This document shows, piece by piece, positions 35,821 through 45,340 of a stretch of DNA of 64,000 nucleotides. The stretch spans positions 5,828,001 through 5,892,000 of the forward strand of contig CP136508.1 of the NCBI GenBank assembly GCA_008011715.2. The letters run 5' to 3'. Origin of the DNA: [Empedobacter] haloabium (GTDB taxonomy: Bacteria; Pseudomonadota; Gammaproteobacteria; Burkholderiales; Burkholderiaceae_D). Made by a program: the position numbers and the translations under genes. Numbering within the stretch: the stretch's first letter is position 1; every line of letters begins with the position of its first letter. Below the pieces are notes generated by a model, which did not search any database, had not been told where the DNA came from, and was given only the letters and a program-made list of their open reading frames with translations.

Positions 35821-37995
35821 TCAGGCCTTTTTGAGGCTGTGGTTCTTCAGCGGCAGGTCGCGGATGCGCTTGCCGGTGGCGGCGAAGATCGCGTTCAGGA
35901 CCGCCGGGGCGGCGACGGCGATGGTCGGCTCGCCCACGCCGCCCCAGAAGCCGCCGGAAGGCATCAGGATCGATTCCACCGCCGGCATCTCGTCGAGCTT
36001 CATCACTTGGTAGGTGTCGAAGTTGGATTGCTCCATCTGGCCGTCCTTCAGCGTGCAGGCGCCGTACAGCGCGGCCGACAGGCCGTACACGAACGAGCCC
36101 TCGATCTGCGCCTCGACCTGCTGCGGATTGACGACGTGGCCCGGGTCCGTAGCGGCCACGATGCGGTGGATCTTGAGCTTGCCGTCTTTACTTACCGAGA
36201 CCTCTGCGCAGGCGGCGACGTAGCTGCCGAAGCCCATGGTCTGCGCCAGGCCGCGATAGATGCCTTTCTTCGGCGGCTTGCCCCAGCCGACCTTGTCCGC
36301 CACCGCGTTCAGCACGGCCAGGTGCTTCGGGCTGTCCTTGAGCAGCTTGCGGCGCAGCGCCAGCGGATCCTGCTTCGTCGCGTGCGCGATCTCGTCGAGG
36401 AAGCACTCGACGTAGATGGCGTTCTGGTTCAGGTTGACGCCGCGCCAGAAGCCCGGCGGCACCGGCGGGTTGCGCATTGCATGGTCGATCAGGAGGTTCG
36501 GCACCGTGTAGCCGAACGACGCTTCCGGTCCTGGCGGATTGAGGCCCTGGAACGTGGCGGGGTCCTTGCCGTCCTTGATATTGGCCGGCAGCACCGCCGC
36601 CAGGATGGACTGGCCGGAGATGCGCATATGCAGCGCCGTCAGGTTGCCCTGCTTGTCCAGGCCCGCCGTCAGCTTGCACTGGGTGACCGGGTGGTAGCGC
36701 CCGTGCAGCATGTCTTCCTCGCGCGACCAGATCAATTTGACGGGCGTGCCCGGCAGCGCCTTCGCGATCAGGACCGCCTGCGTGACCCAGTCGTGCACGG
36801 CACCGCGCCGGCCGAAGCCGCCGCCCAGGTGCAGCTTGTAGACCTCGCACTGCGTTTGCGGCAGCCCGGCCGCTTCCGACGCTGCCGCCAGCGCCGCCTC
36901 GCCGTTCTGCGTCGGCGTCCAGACCTCGCAGCGCTGCGGCGTCCATTTCGCCGTCGCGTTCATCGTCTCCATCGTCGCGTGGTTCTGGTGCGGGTACGAG
37001 TACACGGCTTCCAGCTTGCGCGGCGCGCCGGCCAGGGCCGCTTTGGCGTCGCCGTTCTGATTGCCGACGGCGGCATCGGGCGCGTCCAGCCCGGCCTTCA
37101 GGGTGGCCGCCACGTCCGCACTGGACACCTTCGCGTTCGGACCCTTGTCCCATTCGATCGGCAGCGCGTCCAGCGCGCTTTTCGCGCGCCACCACGTGTC
37201 CGCCACCACCGCAATGGCGGAGTCGCCCACCTGCAGCACCTTTTTGACGCCGGGGCGGTCCTTGATCGCATCCGCGTTGAAACTCTTCACCTTGCCGCCG
37301 AACACCGGGCAGTCCTTGATGGCCGCGTTGAGCATGCCCGGCAGGACCAGGTCCATGCCATAAATCTGCTTGCCGGTCGTCTTCTCTACCGTGTCCAGGC
37401 GGGCCAGGCGTTTGCCGGCGATCTGCCAGTCCTTCGGGTCCTTCAGCGCCACGTCCTGCGGCGGCGCCAGCTTGCCGGCCGCCGCGGCCACGCTGCCATA
37501 CGTGAGCGTGCGCCCGCTCGGCACGTGCGTGATGACGCTGCGCGCGGCGCGGCATTCGGTGGCGGGCACGTTCCACTGGTTGGCCGCCGCTTGCACCAGC
37601 ATCGTGCGCGCCGCTGCGCCGCCCTTGCGCACGTAGTCGTGCGATTCGCGCACGCCACGGCTGCCGCCCGTGGAGAAGCTGCCCCACACGCGCTTGCGCG
37701 CCAGGTTCGTGCCCGGCGTCGGATATTCCGTGGTGACGCGCGACCAGTCGGCATCGAGCTCCTCGGCCACCAGCTGCGCCAGCCCCGTCAGCGTGCCCTG
37801 CCCCATCTCGGAGCGGGCGATGCGGATGACGACGGTGTCGTCCGGCTTGACCACCACCCAGGCGTTGACCTCGGGCGCCTGGCCGTCCTGCGCGGCCACG
37901 TCGAACGGGATGTGGAAGCCGACCACCAGGCCGGCGGCGGTGGCGGCCGAGCGCCCCAGGAAGCGGCGGCGCGAGGGCGACAGCACGGCGTTCAT
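35821..37995 (-). CDS. iorB: Molybdopterin oxidoreductase, isoquinoline 1-oxidoreductase beta-like
   Basis: A 724-residue molybdenum hydroxylase large subunit of the xanthine dehydrogenase family. A twin-arginine leader ([15 protein letters not shown]) shows export to the periplasm. Cofactor motifs include [14 protein letters not shown] and the glutamate in [14 protein letters not shown]. Relatives oxidise N-heterocycles or aldehydes; the substrate here is unknown. The ATG at 37995 overlaps the iorA stop by four bases. It is followed after two bases by soxX, so electrons may feed the same cytochromes. Confidence 0.87.
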   Translation of the reverse strand: MNAVLSPSRRRFLGRSAATAAGLVVGFHIPFDVAAQDGQAPEVNAWVVVKPDDTVVIRIARSEMGQGTLTGLAQLVAEELDADWSRVTTEYPTPGTNLARKRVWGSFSTGGSRGVRESHDYVRKGGAAARTMLVQAAANQWNVPATECRAARSVITHVPSGRTLTYGSVAAAAGKLAPPQDVALKDPKDWQIAGKRLARLDTVEKTTGKQIYGMDLVLPGMLNAAIKDCPVFGGKVKSFNADAIKDRPGVKKVLQVGDSAIAVVADTWWRAKSALDALPIEWDKGPNAKVSSADVAATLKAGLDAPDAAVGNQNGDAKAALAGAPRKLEAVYSYPHQNHATMETMNATAKWTPQRCEVWTPTQNGEAALAAASEAAGLPQTQCEVYKLHLGGGFGRRGAVHDWVTQAVLIAKALPGTPVKLIWSREEDMLHGRYHPVTQCKLTAGLDKQGNLTALHMRISGQSILAAVLPANIKDGKDPATFQGLNPPGPEASFGYTVPNLLIDHAMRNPPVPPGFWRGVNLNQNAIYVECFLDEIAHATKQDPLALRRKLLKDSPKHLAVLNAVADKVGWGKPPKKGIYRGLAQTMGFGSYVAACAEVSVSKDGKLKIHRIVAATDPGHVVNPQQVEAQIEGSFVYGLSAALYGACTLKDGQMEQSNFDTYQVMKLDEMPAVESILMPSGGFWGGVGEPTIAVAAPAVLNAIFAATGKRIRDLPLKNHSLKKA

Positions 37996-38495
37996 GCCTG
38001 GCTCCCGGTGGTGCGATGTTCGATGGCGAGGCCCGCGGTCTTGGCGTCGCCGCCGCGCGCCACCACGTGGATGGCCTTGCGCACCCGGTTGTAGGTACCG
38101 CAGCGGCAGATGTTTGTCATGGCCGCGTCGATGTCGGCATCGGTGGGCTTTGGTTTTTCCTTCAGCAGCGCCGCGGCCGCCATGATCATGCCGGACTGGC
38201 AGAAGCCGCACTGCGGCACGTCCAGTGCGCTCCAGGCCTTTTGCACGGGGTGCGAGCCGTCCGGCGACAGTCCCTCGATCGTGACGATCTTCTGCGCCGC
38301 CGTCACGGTGGAAACGGGCCGCACGCAACTGCGCGTGGCTTCGCCGTCGATGTGCACGGTGCAAGCGCCGCATTGCGCGATGCCGCAGCCGTATTTGGTG
38401 CCCGTCAGGCCCAGTTGCTCGCGCAGTACCCACAGCAGCGGCGTATCCTCCTCCGCCTCGAATTGCCTGACCTGTCCGTTCACGTTCAGCTGCAT
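37992..38495 (-). CDS. iorA: 2Fe-2S subunit, isoquinoline 1-oxidoreductase alpha-like
   Basis: A 167-residue small subunit with two iron-sulfur sites: a plant-type cluster ([15 protein letters not shown] then Cys) and a C-terminal helical cluster (CGFCQSGM and CRCG). It passes electrons from the molybdenum site of IorB. It has no signal peptide and is probably carried out with IorB by the Tat system. It is the first gene of the eight-gene minus-strand run that ends with fccB. Confidence 0.92.
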   Translation of the reverse strand: MQLNVNGQVRQFEAEEDTPLLWVLREQLGLTGTKYGCGIAQCGACTVHIDGEATRSCVRPVSTVTAAQKIVTIEGLSPDGSHPVQKAWSALDVPQCGFCQSGMIMAAAALLKEKPKPTDADIDAAMTNICRCGTYNRVRKAIHVVARGGDAKTAGLAIEHRTTGSQA

Positions 38496-38579
38496 GCCTG
38501 CCTCCTGAAAAGGTGGGGTTACGGGAGCACCGCGTGCATCTTACGCCGAAACGACCGCCGTGTATTCGTTTGGACAATT

Positions 38580-38621
38580 TTGATCTGGGTCAAAGTTTTT
38601 GCTGCGCCGCATCACTAAACT
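38580..38621 (+). promoter_or_regulatory. FNR/ANR-type box and -10 element before ompW
   Basis: TTGATCTGGGTCAA (38580-38593) matches the FNR/ANR half-sites TTGAT and GTCAA. TAAACT lies at 38616-38621. The distance places the box centre near -41.5 from the predicted start, the class II activator position. Oxygen-limited activation of ompW is inferred; the divergent iorA gene might also be affected. Confidence 0.7.
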
Positions 38622-38661
38622 TCTTCTCGGCAACAAAACAACATGTGAAAGAGGAAGTGAA

Positions 38662-39273
38662 ATGAAAAAAGCAATCCTGGCAGTTCTCGCCGTCTCGATG
38701 ACCATGGTGGCCGCCGGTGCCGCCGCACAAACCTCGCCATGGCAGGTACGTGCCCGTGCCGTCCACATCGATCCGGCCGACAAGTCCGACCCTGTCGCTG
38801 GCGTCGGCGCTTCGGACCGCATCGGCGTATCGGACAAGACCATCCCGGAGCTGGACGTCTCCTATTTCTTCACCCCGAACATCGCCGCGGAACTGGTGCT
38901 GACCTACCCGCAAAAGCATGACGTGTATCTGGATGGCCAGACCATCGGCACCTTCAAGCACCTGCCGCCTTCGCTGCTGGCCCAGTACCACTTCATGCCG
39001 GGCGCGACGATCAGCCCCTACGTGGGCGCCGGCATCAACTGGACGACGTTCTCCAAGAACAAGATCCTGAACGGCCAGGGCAGCCTGGAACACGACAGCT
39101 GGGGCCTGGCGCTGCAAGCCGGCTTCGATTACAAGCTGAACCAGAACTGGTCGCTGAACGTGGACGTGAAAAAGCTGCAACTGCGCAGCGACGTGATGAT
39201 CGCCGGCGTCAAGGCCAGCAAAGTGAAGGTCGATCCGGTGCTGTTCGGCGTCGGCGTCGGCTACCGCTTCTAA
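38662..39273 (+). CDS. ompW: Outer-membrane protein OmpW
   Basis: A 203-residue small outer-membrane beta-barrel. The signal peptide ends at AGAAAQT. Typical OmpW features are ELDVSYFFTPNIAAELVLTY, LPPSLLAQYHF and a C-terminal VGYRF. OmpW forms a narrow hydrophobic channel linked to small-molecule uptake and stress. The ATG is preceded by GAGGAAGTGAA. It is monocistronic, with an FNR-type promoter upstream and a terminator downstream. Confidence 0.92.
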   Translation: MKKAILAVLAVSMTMVAAGAAAQTSPWQVRARAVHIDPADKSDPVAGVGASDRIGVSDKTIPELDVSYFFTPNIAAELVLTYPQKHDVYLDGQTIGTFKHLPPSLLAQYHFMPGATISPYVGAGINWTTFSKNKILNGQGSLEHDSWGLALQAGFDYKLNQNWSLNVDVKKLQLRSDVMIAGVKASKVKVDPVLFGVGVGYRF

Positions 39274-39306
39274 TTCCCGCTAATACCGTTTTATTCCAAG
39301 CCTTTG

Positions 39307-39342
39307 CCTGCCCCCGGAGTCATGCCGGTGGCAGGTTTTTTT
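39307..39342 (+). terminator. Intrinsic terminator of ompW
   Basis: CCTGCC and GGCAGG, with an inner CCGG pair, form a stem followed by seven T residues. It lies between ompW and the convergent DUF2244 gene. Confidence 0.8.
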
Positions 39343-39802
39343 ATTCCCCCAGCGCCCGCCGCAACTCCTGCGCCAGCGCGCGCCGCTCCCCCTCCAGCAG
39401 ATACAGCCCCACCTCGACCGTGACCGCGCCCGCCGCCAGCCGGATCGGATCGCGCCGCCGCACCGGTGGCGACACGCGTAGCCACGGCGCCGGCAGGCGG
39501 ACCTGGCGGCTGCGCCCGCCTCGTACCTGCTCCACCGTCAGGCTGCCGTGCTCCAGCACGATGCGGTCGAAGTCCGTCGCGTGGCGGCTGTAGATCACGA
39601 ACGCCACGGTCACCGCCGTCATCTCGAGCGCCGAGAACACCAGCACGTAGGGGGCGCCCTGCCAGGCACAGACCAGGCCGATCGCCAGCGACAGCAGCAT
39701 CAGCACCGCCCAGGCCGCGACGGTCTGGCGCGGCGTCAGCGAGCAGTTGCGCTTGAGCAGCCATTCACGTCGTCCCATTGTCGATTGCCAATCGCGTTTC
39801 AC
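39341..39802 (-). CDS. DUF2244 membrane protein
   Basis: A roughly 153-residue inner-membrane protein with two adjacent membrane segments near the N-terminus (TVAAWAVLMLLSLAIGLVCA and the next about 20 residues), then a soluble beta-rich domain. The motif LPAPWLRVSPP is typical of DUF2244. Function is not known; in other genomes it often sits near cytochrome oxidase genes, which is not the case here. A GTG at 39802 follows GGGAGA and is preferred; an ATG at 39826 is possible. Confidence 0.75.
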   Translation of the reverse strand: MKRDWQSTMGRREWLLKRNCSLTPRQTVAAWAVLMLLSLAIGLVCAWQGAPYVLVFSALEMTAVTVAFVIYSRHATDFDRIVLEHGSLTVEQVRGGRSRQVRLPAPWLRVSPPVRRRDPIRLAAGAVTVEVGLYLLEGERRALAQELRRALGE

Positions 39803-40004
39803 GTGATCTCCCGGGTTGCCGTTCATTGTACGGCGGGATGCAAACGGCAACGTGAGCGGCTCGACAAGAATACGTTGTTCCCGTGAGACAACATTCGATG
39901 AAATGCGCTGGACGATAGGCGATGCGGTCCCTTTTGATCAACAATGGACGCAAGGGCGACCGCCTCGAGCCGCCGTTTCAATCATCACATCAAGTGGGGA
40001 AGAC

Positions 40005-41702
40005 ATGTCTCTCGCCAACCTCCGGATCGGCGCCCGCCTCGGGCTCGGTTTCGCCACCGTGCTCGTGCTGCTGGTGGCCATCATCGCCCTCGCCCTGACG
40101 TCGCTCGCCCGCATCGGCCAGCGCACGCACGACATCGTGCACGACAAGAACGTCAAGCTGGCCGCGGCCAACACGATGGTCGACAATATTCGCAATATCA
40201 CGCTGTCGCTGACCACCATCATGGTCACGCCCAGCACGGAAGCCATGAACGCCGAGCTGGCGAAGGTCGCGGAAGCCCGCAAGCGCTACGGCGCGGCCAA
40301 GGCCGAGCTGGTGAAGCGCCTGACAACCGACAAGGAAAAGGCGCTGATGGCGACCGTCGACAAGCTGCTGGCCGAAGGCGCCGTCAAGAACAACAAGCTG
40401 ATCGAATTGCGCAAGGAAGGCGAGGTGCAGGACGGCACCGATTACCTGCTGAAGGAAGCGGCGCCCAGCCTGACCGGCGTGCTGGCCGCGATGGACGAAC
40501 TGATCGCCTACGAGGCCGAGCAGGCCAACGCCGCCGGCGAGCAAGCCACCGCGGTATACGGCAGCACGCAGACGCTGATGCTGGCCCTGGGCGCCATCGC
40601 GCTGCTGGCCGGCTGCGCCGTCGCCTACCTCGTCACGCGCTCGATCACGCAGCCGCTGGGCGAGGCGCTCAAGGTGGCGGAGACAGTGGCGGGCGGCGAC
40701 CTGTCGTCCACCATCGTTGCCGACCGCAAGGACGAAACGGGCCGGCTCTTACAGGCGCTGAAGGGCATGAACGACGCGCTGCTGAACGTCGTCACGCAGG
40801 TGCGCGGCGGCACGGAAGCCATCGGCACGGCGTCGCGCGAAATCGCGGCGGGGAATATGGACCTGTCGTCCCGCACCGAAGAGCAGGCCAGCTCGCTGGA
40901 GGAGACTGCGTCGTCGATGGAGGAACTGACCTCCACCGTGCGCCAGAACGCGGACAACGCGCAGCAGGCCAACGAGCTGGCACGCAGCGCGTCGCAGGTG
41001 GCCGTGAAGGGTGGCGCCATCGTCGCCCAGGTGGTGGACACGATGGGCACCATCAACACATCGTCGCGCAAGATCGTCGACATCATCGCCGTCATCGACG
41101 GCATCGCCTTCCAGACCAATATCCTCGCGCTGAACGCGGCCGTCGAGGCGGCGCGCGCGGGCGAACAGGGGCGCGGCTTCGCCGTCGTGGCCAACGAGGT
41201 GCGCGGGCTGGCGCAGCGCTCGGCCGCCGCCGCGCGCGAGATCAAGGAACTCATCACCGCATCGGTGGCCAGCGTGGACGAAGGTTCGCGCCTCGTGCAC
41301 GACGCCGGCCAGACGATGGGCGACATCGTGCAGAGCATCCAGCGCGTGACCGACATCATGGGCGACATCGCCTCGGCCAGCCAGGAACAAACCACCGGCA
41401 TCGGCCAGATCAACACGGCCATCACGCAGATGGACGAGGTGACGCAGCAGAACGCGGCACTGGTCGAGGAAGCGGCAGCGGCATCGCAGAGCATGCAGGA
41501 GCAGGCGGCGCACCTGGCGCAGGTGGTGGCGTTCTTCCGCACTGGTGCTGCCGTGGCGGCGCCCGTCGCGGTCGAGCAGACAGTAGCCAAGCCGGCGGCG
41601 CTGGCGCGGCCGGTGGCGGCTGCCGTCAAGCCGGCCGTCGTGGAGAAGCCGGCTGTCGTCAAGCCTGCGGTGAAGGCTGCGGATGAGTGGGAAGAGTTCT
41701 AA
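40005..41702 (+). CDS. Methyl-accepting chemotaxis protein
   Basis: A 565-residue receptor. An N-terminal membrane helix (residues 11-30) leads to a periplasmic four-helix ligand domain (about 35-185), a second helix (about 190-210), a HAMP domain and the signalling hairpin with [20 protein letters not shown]. The tail is Ala/Pro/Lys-rich and ends DEWEEF, resembling the C-terminal pentapeptide that tethers CheR/CheB in other receptors. The ligand is unknown. The ATG at 40005 follows GGGGAAGAC. It is not in an operon with the CheR/CheB genes at 45337-46772. Confidence 0.92.
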   Translation: MSLANLRIGARLGLGFATVLVLLVAIIALALTSLARIGQRTHDIVHDKNVKLAAANTMVDNIRNITLSLTTIMVTPSTEAMNAELAKVAEARKRYGAAKAELVKRLTTDKEKALMATVDKLLAEGAVKNNKLIELRKEGEVQDGTDYLLKEAAPSLTGVLAAMDELIAYEAEQANAAGEQATAVYGSTQTLMLALGAIALLAGCAVAYLVTRSITQPLGEALKVAETVAGGDLSSTIVADRKDETGRLLQALKGMNDALLNVVTQVRGGTEAIGTASREIAAGNMDLSSRTEEQASSLEETASSMEELTSTVRQNADNAQQANELARSASQVAVKGGAIVAQVVDTMGTINTSSRKIVDIIAVIDGIAFQTNILALNAAVEAARAGEQGRGFAVVANEVRGLAQRSAAAAREIKELITASVASVDEGSRLVHDAGQTMGDIVQSIQRVTDIMGDIASASQEQTTGIGQINTAITQMDEVTQQNAALVEEAAAASQSMQEQAAHLAQVVAFFRTGAAVAAPVAVEQTVAKPAALARPVAAAVKPAVVEKPAVVKPAVKAADEWEEF

Positions 41703-41759
41703 TCCGCGCGCGGTAACAGCGGGCTGGCGCTGGGCTTGCCGGACCCAAGACCGACGACC

Positions 41760-41786
41760 GGGGTCAGACCCGGCGGGTCTGACCCC
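41760..41786. repeat. GGGGTCAG-type palindrome (12-3-12)
   Basis: Perfect arms GGGGTCAGACCC and GGGTCTGACCCC flank the loop GGC. It lies between the chemoreceptor gene and the convergent small-protein gene, and may act as a weak terminator. Confidence 0.85.
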
Positions 41787-41845
41787 AGCTCTTCGCTTTT
41801 GGTTTTAAAACTGCAGCGCGGCGCCTTCATAACAGCAGTGATAGC

Positions 41846-42100
41846 TCAGGTCTTGATATGCAGGCAGTGATCCGGCACCGGCACCGGCGGCCCCTGCTCC
41901 GATACCAGCCAGCCCGGCAGCCGTTCGCGCAGCCGCTCGATCTCGCATGGGTCGAAATCGACCAGCATCGTCTTGCCGTCGCGGTTGAGCACGCGGGCCT
42001 GGTCGAACGCGCGCACCACGCCTTCCGCCTGGTCGGCGGACAGCGTGGCATCCCTCGTTTGGCGGATCAGCAGGCGGCGCATCGTTCCAGTGTAGTCCAT
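41846..42100 (-). CDS. 84-residue protein, possible stand-alone subtilase inhibitor
   Basis: No family was recognised by name. The predicted element order is strand (RRLLIRQT), helix (ADQAEGVVRAFDQ), strand (ARVLNRD), strand (KTMLVDFD), helix (EIERLRERL), strand (GWLVSEQ), then a Pro-rich tail. This is the order found in inhibitor I9 domains, the propeptides of subtilases. The gene starts 14 bases after the stop of a subtilase gene on the same strand, with AAAGGG before its ATG. An inhibitor or folding-helper role is an inference from these two facts. No signal peptide is present. Confidence 0.6.
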   Translation of the reverse strand: MDYTGTMRRLLIRQTRDATLSADQAEGVVRAFDQARVLNRDGKTMLVDFDPCEIERLRERLPGWLVSEQGPPVPVPDHCLHIKT

Positions 42101-42114
42101 CGCCGCCCTTTGTG

Positions 42115-44139
42115 TCAGTCCGGCGCGTGCGGCGCCAGCATCCCCAGTCCCTCGAAGGTACGCTCGAAGCCGAGCGTGCCGGCGGCGGCATTCACGAGGC
42201 GCAACATCTCGACGGCGCGGCGGCTGTCGCGCGGCATCGCCAGTACTTCGGGGTGGCAGGCCAGCAGCGCGGCCGCCACGCCGGTGACGGCCGGGCAGGC
42301 CATCGACGTGCCGCTCATCACGGCGTACGCGCCGCCCGGTACCGTCGAGACGATGCCGACGCCGGGCCCCGTCAGGTCCACCTCTTCCCCCACGTTGGAA
42401 AAGCCGGCCACGAACACGGCCGCGTCGTCGCGCGCGAACGGCGCCAGCACGTCCAGCGCTTCGGACGACTCGGCGGGAAACGTGCCCGTGTCACCGACGG
42501 CCGATACCGCCACCGCCTCCGGCCAGCGCGCCGGATAGCTGACCGGGCCGCGGCCGTCGTTGCCGGTGGCGACAATGCACAGCGTGCCCTTGTCGAAGGC
42601 GTCCTTGATCGCCTCGCGCACGGCCTCGTCGCGGGTCGAGCCGCCCAGGCTCAGGTTGAGCAGGTCGCAGCCGTCGGCCACGCCGCGGTCGATGGCGCGC
42701 ACGATGTCGTAGTTGGTGGCGCCCGTGCCGCCATTGGGGAAGACGCGATAGCTCATCAGCCGCACGCCCGGCGCCACGCCGCGCTTGCCCGACGGCGGCC
42801 GGCCCCGACTGGCGATGATGCCGGCCACGTGGCTGCCATGGTCGCCGTCGATGGCGGCCGGGCCGGCGCCGCCCGCGTCGTTTTCCGCCACCACAAAGGC
42901 GGCGCCGCCCGCCACCACCAGGTCCGGATGGGTGTCATCGACGCCGGTGTCGATGACACCCACCGTGACGCCGGCGCCCGCGTTGTCGGGCGCGCCGCCG
43001 TACAGCTTCGACAGGAAGTCCGGCGCGCCCAGGTCGATGGGCTGCAGCGCCAGCGTCTCGCCCTTGCGCAAGGTGACGTCGCGACGGAACAGGCCCCAGT
43101 AGCCGGGTGGGCCATACACCAGCAGGGCCTGCAGCGGCACGCCCGCTTGCAGATCCAGCTTCGCCATGCCGCTGGCGTCGCTCAGGCTTTCGGCGCCGGC
43201 GCGCTGGGCGAAATCGGTAAACGCGATCACGCGCGCGCCCGCCACGGGCGCCGGCCTGCCGCCCGTGCCAGCGCGTACCACCTGCACGGTCAGGGCCAGG
43301 GCGGCGCCCAGCGCCGCAGCCGCATGGTCCGGCCCCTTCGCCACTTCCAGCATGGGCCGGCGCGTCAGTTCGTAATACACCAGCGGCAGCACGCGCACGC
43401 CCGGCGCGCGTGCCTTCAACTGCAGCACGTCGTCGCTGGTCAGCGCGGCCAGCTTCGGGCCGTCCGCATGGGTCGAGTGCAGGATCTGCGGCGTCGCCAC
43501 ATTGGCCGTCTGCAGCGTGCCGATCGTCGAGGCCACGCGCGCGATCGCGCCGGACGCCGCCGTCACCGGCGCGCGCTCGGGCTGCACGGCCTCCCCGATC
43601 TCGGCCATGTCGGGCGAGCGCAAGCCGCGCAACGGCATCAGCACGTACTGTGCCGCTTCCCAGGCGCGGGCGTGGAAATCGGCCAGGCGGTAGCGACCTG
43701 CCAGGACGCCGGCGGATGGCGTGCCGGCATCGCAAGCGTCCTTCAAGCGCCGCGCCGAGGCCACGATGGCATCGCCTTCGCCGCGCAGCACGTCCTGGAA
43801 GAAGTCGAGCAGCGCGTCGATCAGGGCGATGCGCGCGGCCAGCGAGCCGCAGCGGCTGCTGGCCGCCATGACATAATCGATGGCGTCGTTGACCTGGGCC
43901 GCTGTCACGCGCGGCTGGCCGGGCGCCAGTGCGATATCCGGACCGCCGTCCAGCCAGGTGGACAGGTTCAGCAGGCTGTGCGTGCGCCGCAGGATCTGGC
44001 GCTGTTCCGGGAACGTGGTGTTGTCCGCCACCGCGTCGCAGAACTCGCCCGCCAGCTCGACCAGCCGGCCAACGGCATGCTGCAGCGCGCGCGCATCGAT
44101 GACGTCGCCCGCGCGGGCCGGCTCCAGCGGTTCGCCCAC
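42115..44139 (-). CDS. S8 family (subtilisin-like) serine peptidase
   Basis: A 674-residue subtilase. The catalytic triad is Asp397 (GVIDTGVDD), His434 (GDHGSHVAG) and Ser612 (GTSMACPAV). No signal peptide is seen, so it is probably cytoplasmic. Residues 1-190 are helical and unrecognised. Residues of about 225-260 (KLAALTSDDVLQLKARAP then a strand) look like half an I9 propeptide, and 290-380 resemble a carboxypeptidase-regulatory-type beta domain. It starts two bases after the stop of a REC-kinase gene and belongs to a five-gene signalling operon, so its activity may be controlled by that pathway. Confidence 0.85.
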   Translation of the reverse strand: MGEPLEPARAGDVIDARALQHAVGRLVELAGEFCDAVADNTTFPEQRQILRRTHSLLNLSTWLDGGPDIALAPGQPRVTAAQVNDAIDYVMAASSRCGSLAARIALIDALLDFFQDVLRGEGDAIVASARRLKDACDAGTPSAGVLAGRYRLADFHARAWEAAQYVLMPLRGLRSPDMAEIGEAVQPERAPVTAASGAIARVASTIGTLQTANVATPQILHSTHADGPKLAALTSDDVLQLKARAPGVRVLPLVYYELTRRPMLEVAKGPDHAAAALGAALALTVQVVRAGTGGRPAPVAGARVIAFTDFAQRAGAESLSDASGMAKLDLQAGVPLQALLVYGPPGYWGLFRRDVTLRKGETLALQPIDLGAPDFLSKLYGGAPDNAGAGVTVGVIDTGVDDTHPDLVVAGGAAFVVAENDAGGAGPAAIDGDHGSHVAGIIASRGRPPSGKRGVAPGVRLMSYRVFPNGGTGATNYDIVRAIDRGVADGCDLLNLSLGGSTRDEAVREAIKDAFDKGTLCIVATGNDGRGPVSYPARWPEAVAVSAVGDTGTFPAESSEALDVLAPFARDDAAVFVAGFSNVGEEVDLTGPGVGIVSTVPGGAYAVMSGTSMACPAVTGVAAALLACHPEVLAMPRDSRRAVEMLRLVNAAAGTLGFERTFEGLGMLAPHAPD

Positions 44140-44140
44140 C

Positions 44141-45340
44141 TCAGGCCCCCGCGGCTTGGCCGCGCGGCAGCGTCAGCGTGAATACCGACCCTTCGCCCGG
44201 CTTGCTTTGCACCGTCAGCGTGCCCTGGTGCGCCTCGGCCAGTTGGCGCGAGATGTACAGGCCCAGGCCCAGGCCGGACGGCACGCCGTTGCCCTGGCCC
44301 CGCTCGTACGGCAGGAAGATGCGCTGCTGCATGTCCTCGGCGATGCCGGGGCCCTGGTCGATCACGTCGATGCGGGCCTCGCGTTCGCTGGCGGACAGGC
44401 GCACCTGCACCGGCTTGCCGCCGCCGTAGCGCAAGCCATTCGTCAGCAGGTTGATGATCACCTGTTCGATGCGGAACTCGTCCCAGCAGCCCTTGACCGG
44501 CACCGGCGCGTCCAGCACGAACATGGTGCCGGCGTCGGCAGCCTGGCGCGCCAGGTCGGCCGTCAGGCGGCGCAGGATCTCCTGCAGCTCGGTATCGCAG
44601 GGCCGGATCGACAGCACGCCGCTACGGATGCGCGAGACGTCCAGCATGTCGTCGATCAGCCGGATCATGGCCTGGATCTGGCGCTCGTCGCGCGCCACCA
44701 TGCCGGCCAGCTTGTCCGGTGCGAATGCCTCCAGGTTGCCCCGGTCCAGCTGCATCTTGCGCATCTGCGTTTCCAGGAACAGCGTGTTCAGTGGCGTGCG
44801 CAGCTCGTGCGCCACCATCGACATGAACTCGTCGCGCATGCGCAGCGCGTAGCGCATCTCCTCCTGCGCGGCACGCAGCTCGTTCATCGTGGCCTGCTGC
44901 TCCTCCACGCGACGACGGATCTCCATGCGCTGGCAATGCAGGTCGACGAACACGTTGACCTTGCTGCGTACCGCGTCAGGATCGAGCGGCTTGTAGAGGA
45001 AGTCGACGGCGCCGGTCTCGTAGCCCTTGAAGGCGTAGTTCAGTTCCTTGCCGGCGGCGCTGACGAAGACGATCGGGATGTGGCGCGTCTTGTCGGTACC
45101 GCGCATCAGTTCGGCCAGTTCGAAGCCGTCCATGCCGGGCATCTGCACGTCCAGGATCGCCAGCGCGAAGTCGTGCTCGAGCAGCAGCGCCAGCGCCTCT
45201 TCGCCGGACGTGGCTTGGTACACCACGCGGTCGTCGGCGCGGATGACGGCATTGAGCGCGCGCAGGTTCTCCGCCAGGTCGTCCACGATCAACAGCTTCG
45301 TCGCTTCGCGCGTGGCACCCTGGTTGGCCATAGTGTTCAT
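44141..45340 (-). CDS. Response-regulator/histidine-kinase hybrid (REC-HK)
   Basis: A 399-residue cytoplasmic protein with an N-terminal receiver (Asp64 in AILDVQMPGMDG, Lys in LYKPLD), a coiled coil, a HisKA domain (His178 in MSMVAHELRTPLN) and an HATPase (INLLTNGLRYGG, DQGPGI, GLGLGLYI). Such proteins relay phosphate from an upstream hybrid kinase. The start at 45340 overlaps the cheB stop (ATGA). No DNA-binding domain is present, so its output would be another protein. Confidence 0.92.
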   Translation of the reverse strand: MNTMANQGATREATKLLIVDDLAENLRALNAVIRADDRVVYQATSGEEALALLLEHDFALAILDVQMPGMDGFELAELMRGTDKTRHIPIVFVSAAGKELNYAFKGYETGAVDFLYKPLDPDAVRSKVNVFVDLHCQRMEIRRRVEEQQATMNELRAAQEEMRYALRMRDEFMSMVAHELRTPLNTLFLETQMRKMQLDRGNLEAFAPDKLAGMVARDERQIQAMIRLIDDMLDVSRIRSGVLSIRPCDTELQEILRRLTADLARQAADAGTMFVLDAPVPVKGCWDEFRIEQVIINLLTNGLRYGGGKPVQVRLSASEREARIDVIDQGPGIAEDMQQRIFLPYERGQGNGVPSGLGLGLYISRQLAEAHQGTLTVQSKPGEGSVFTLTLPRGQAAGA

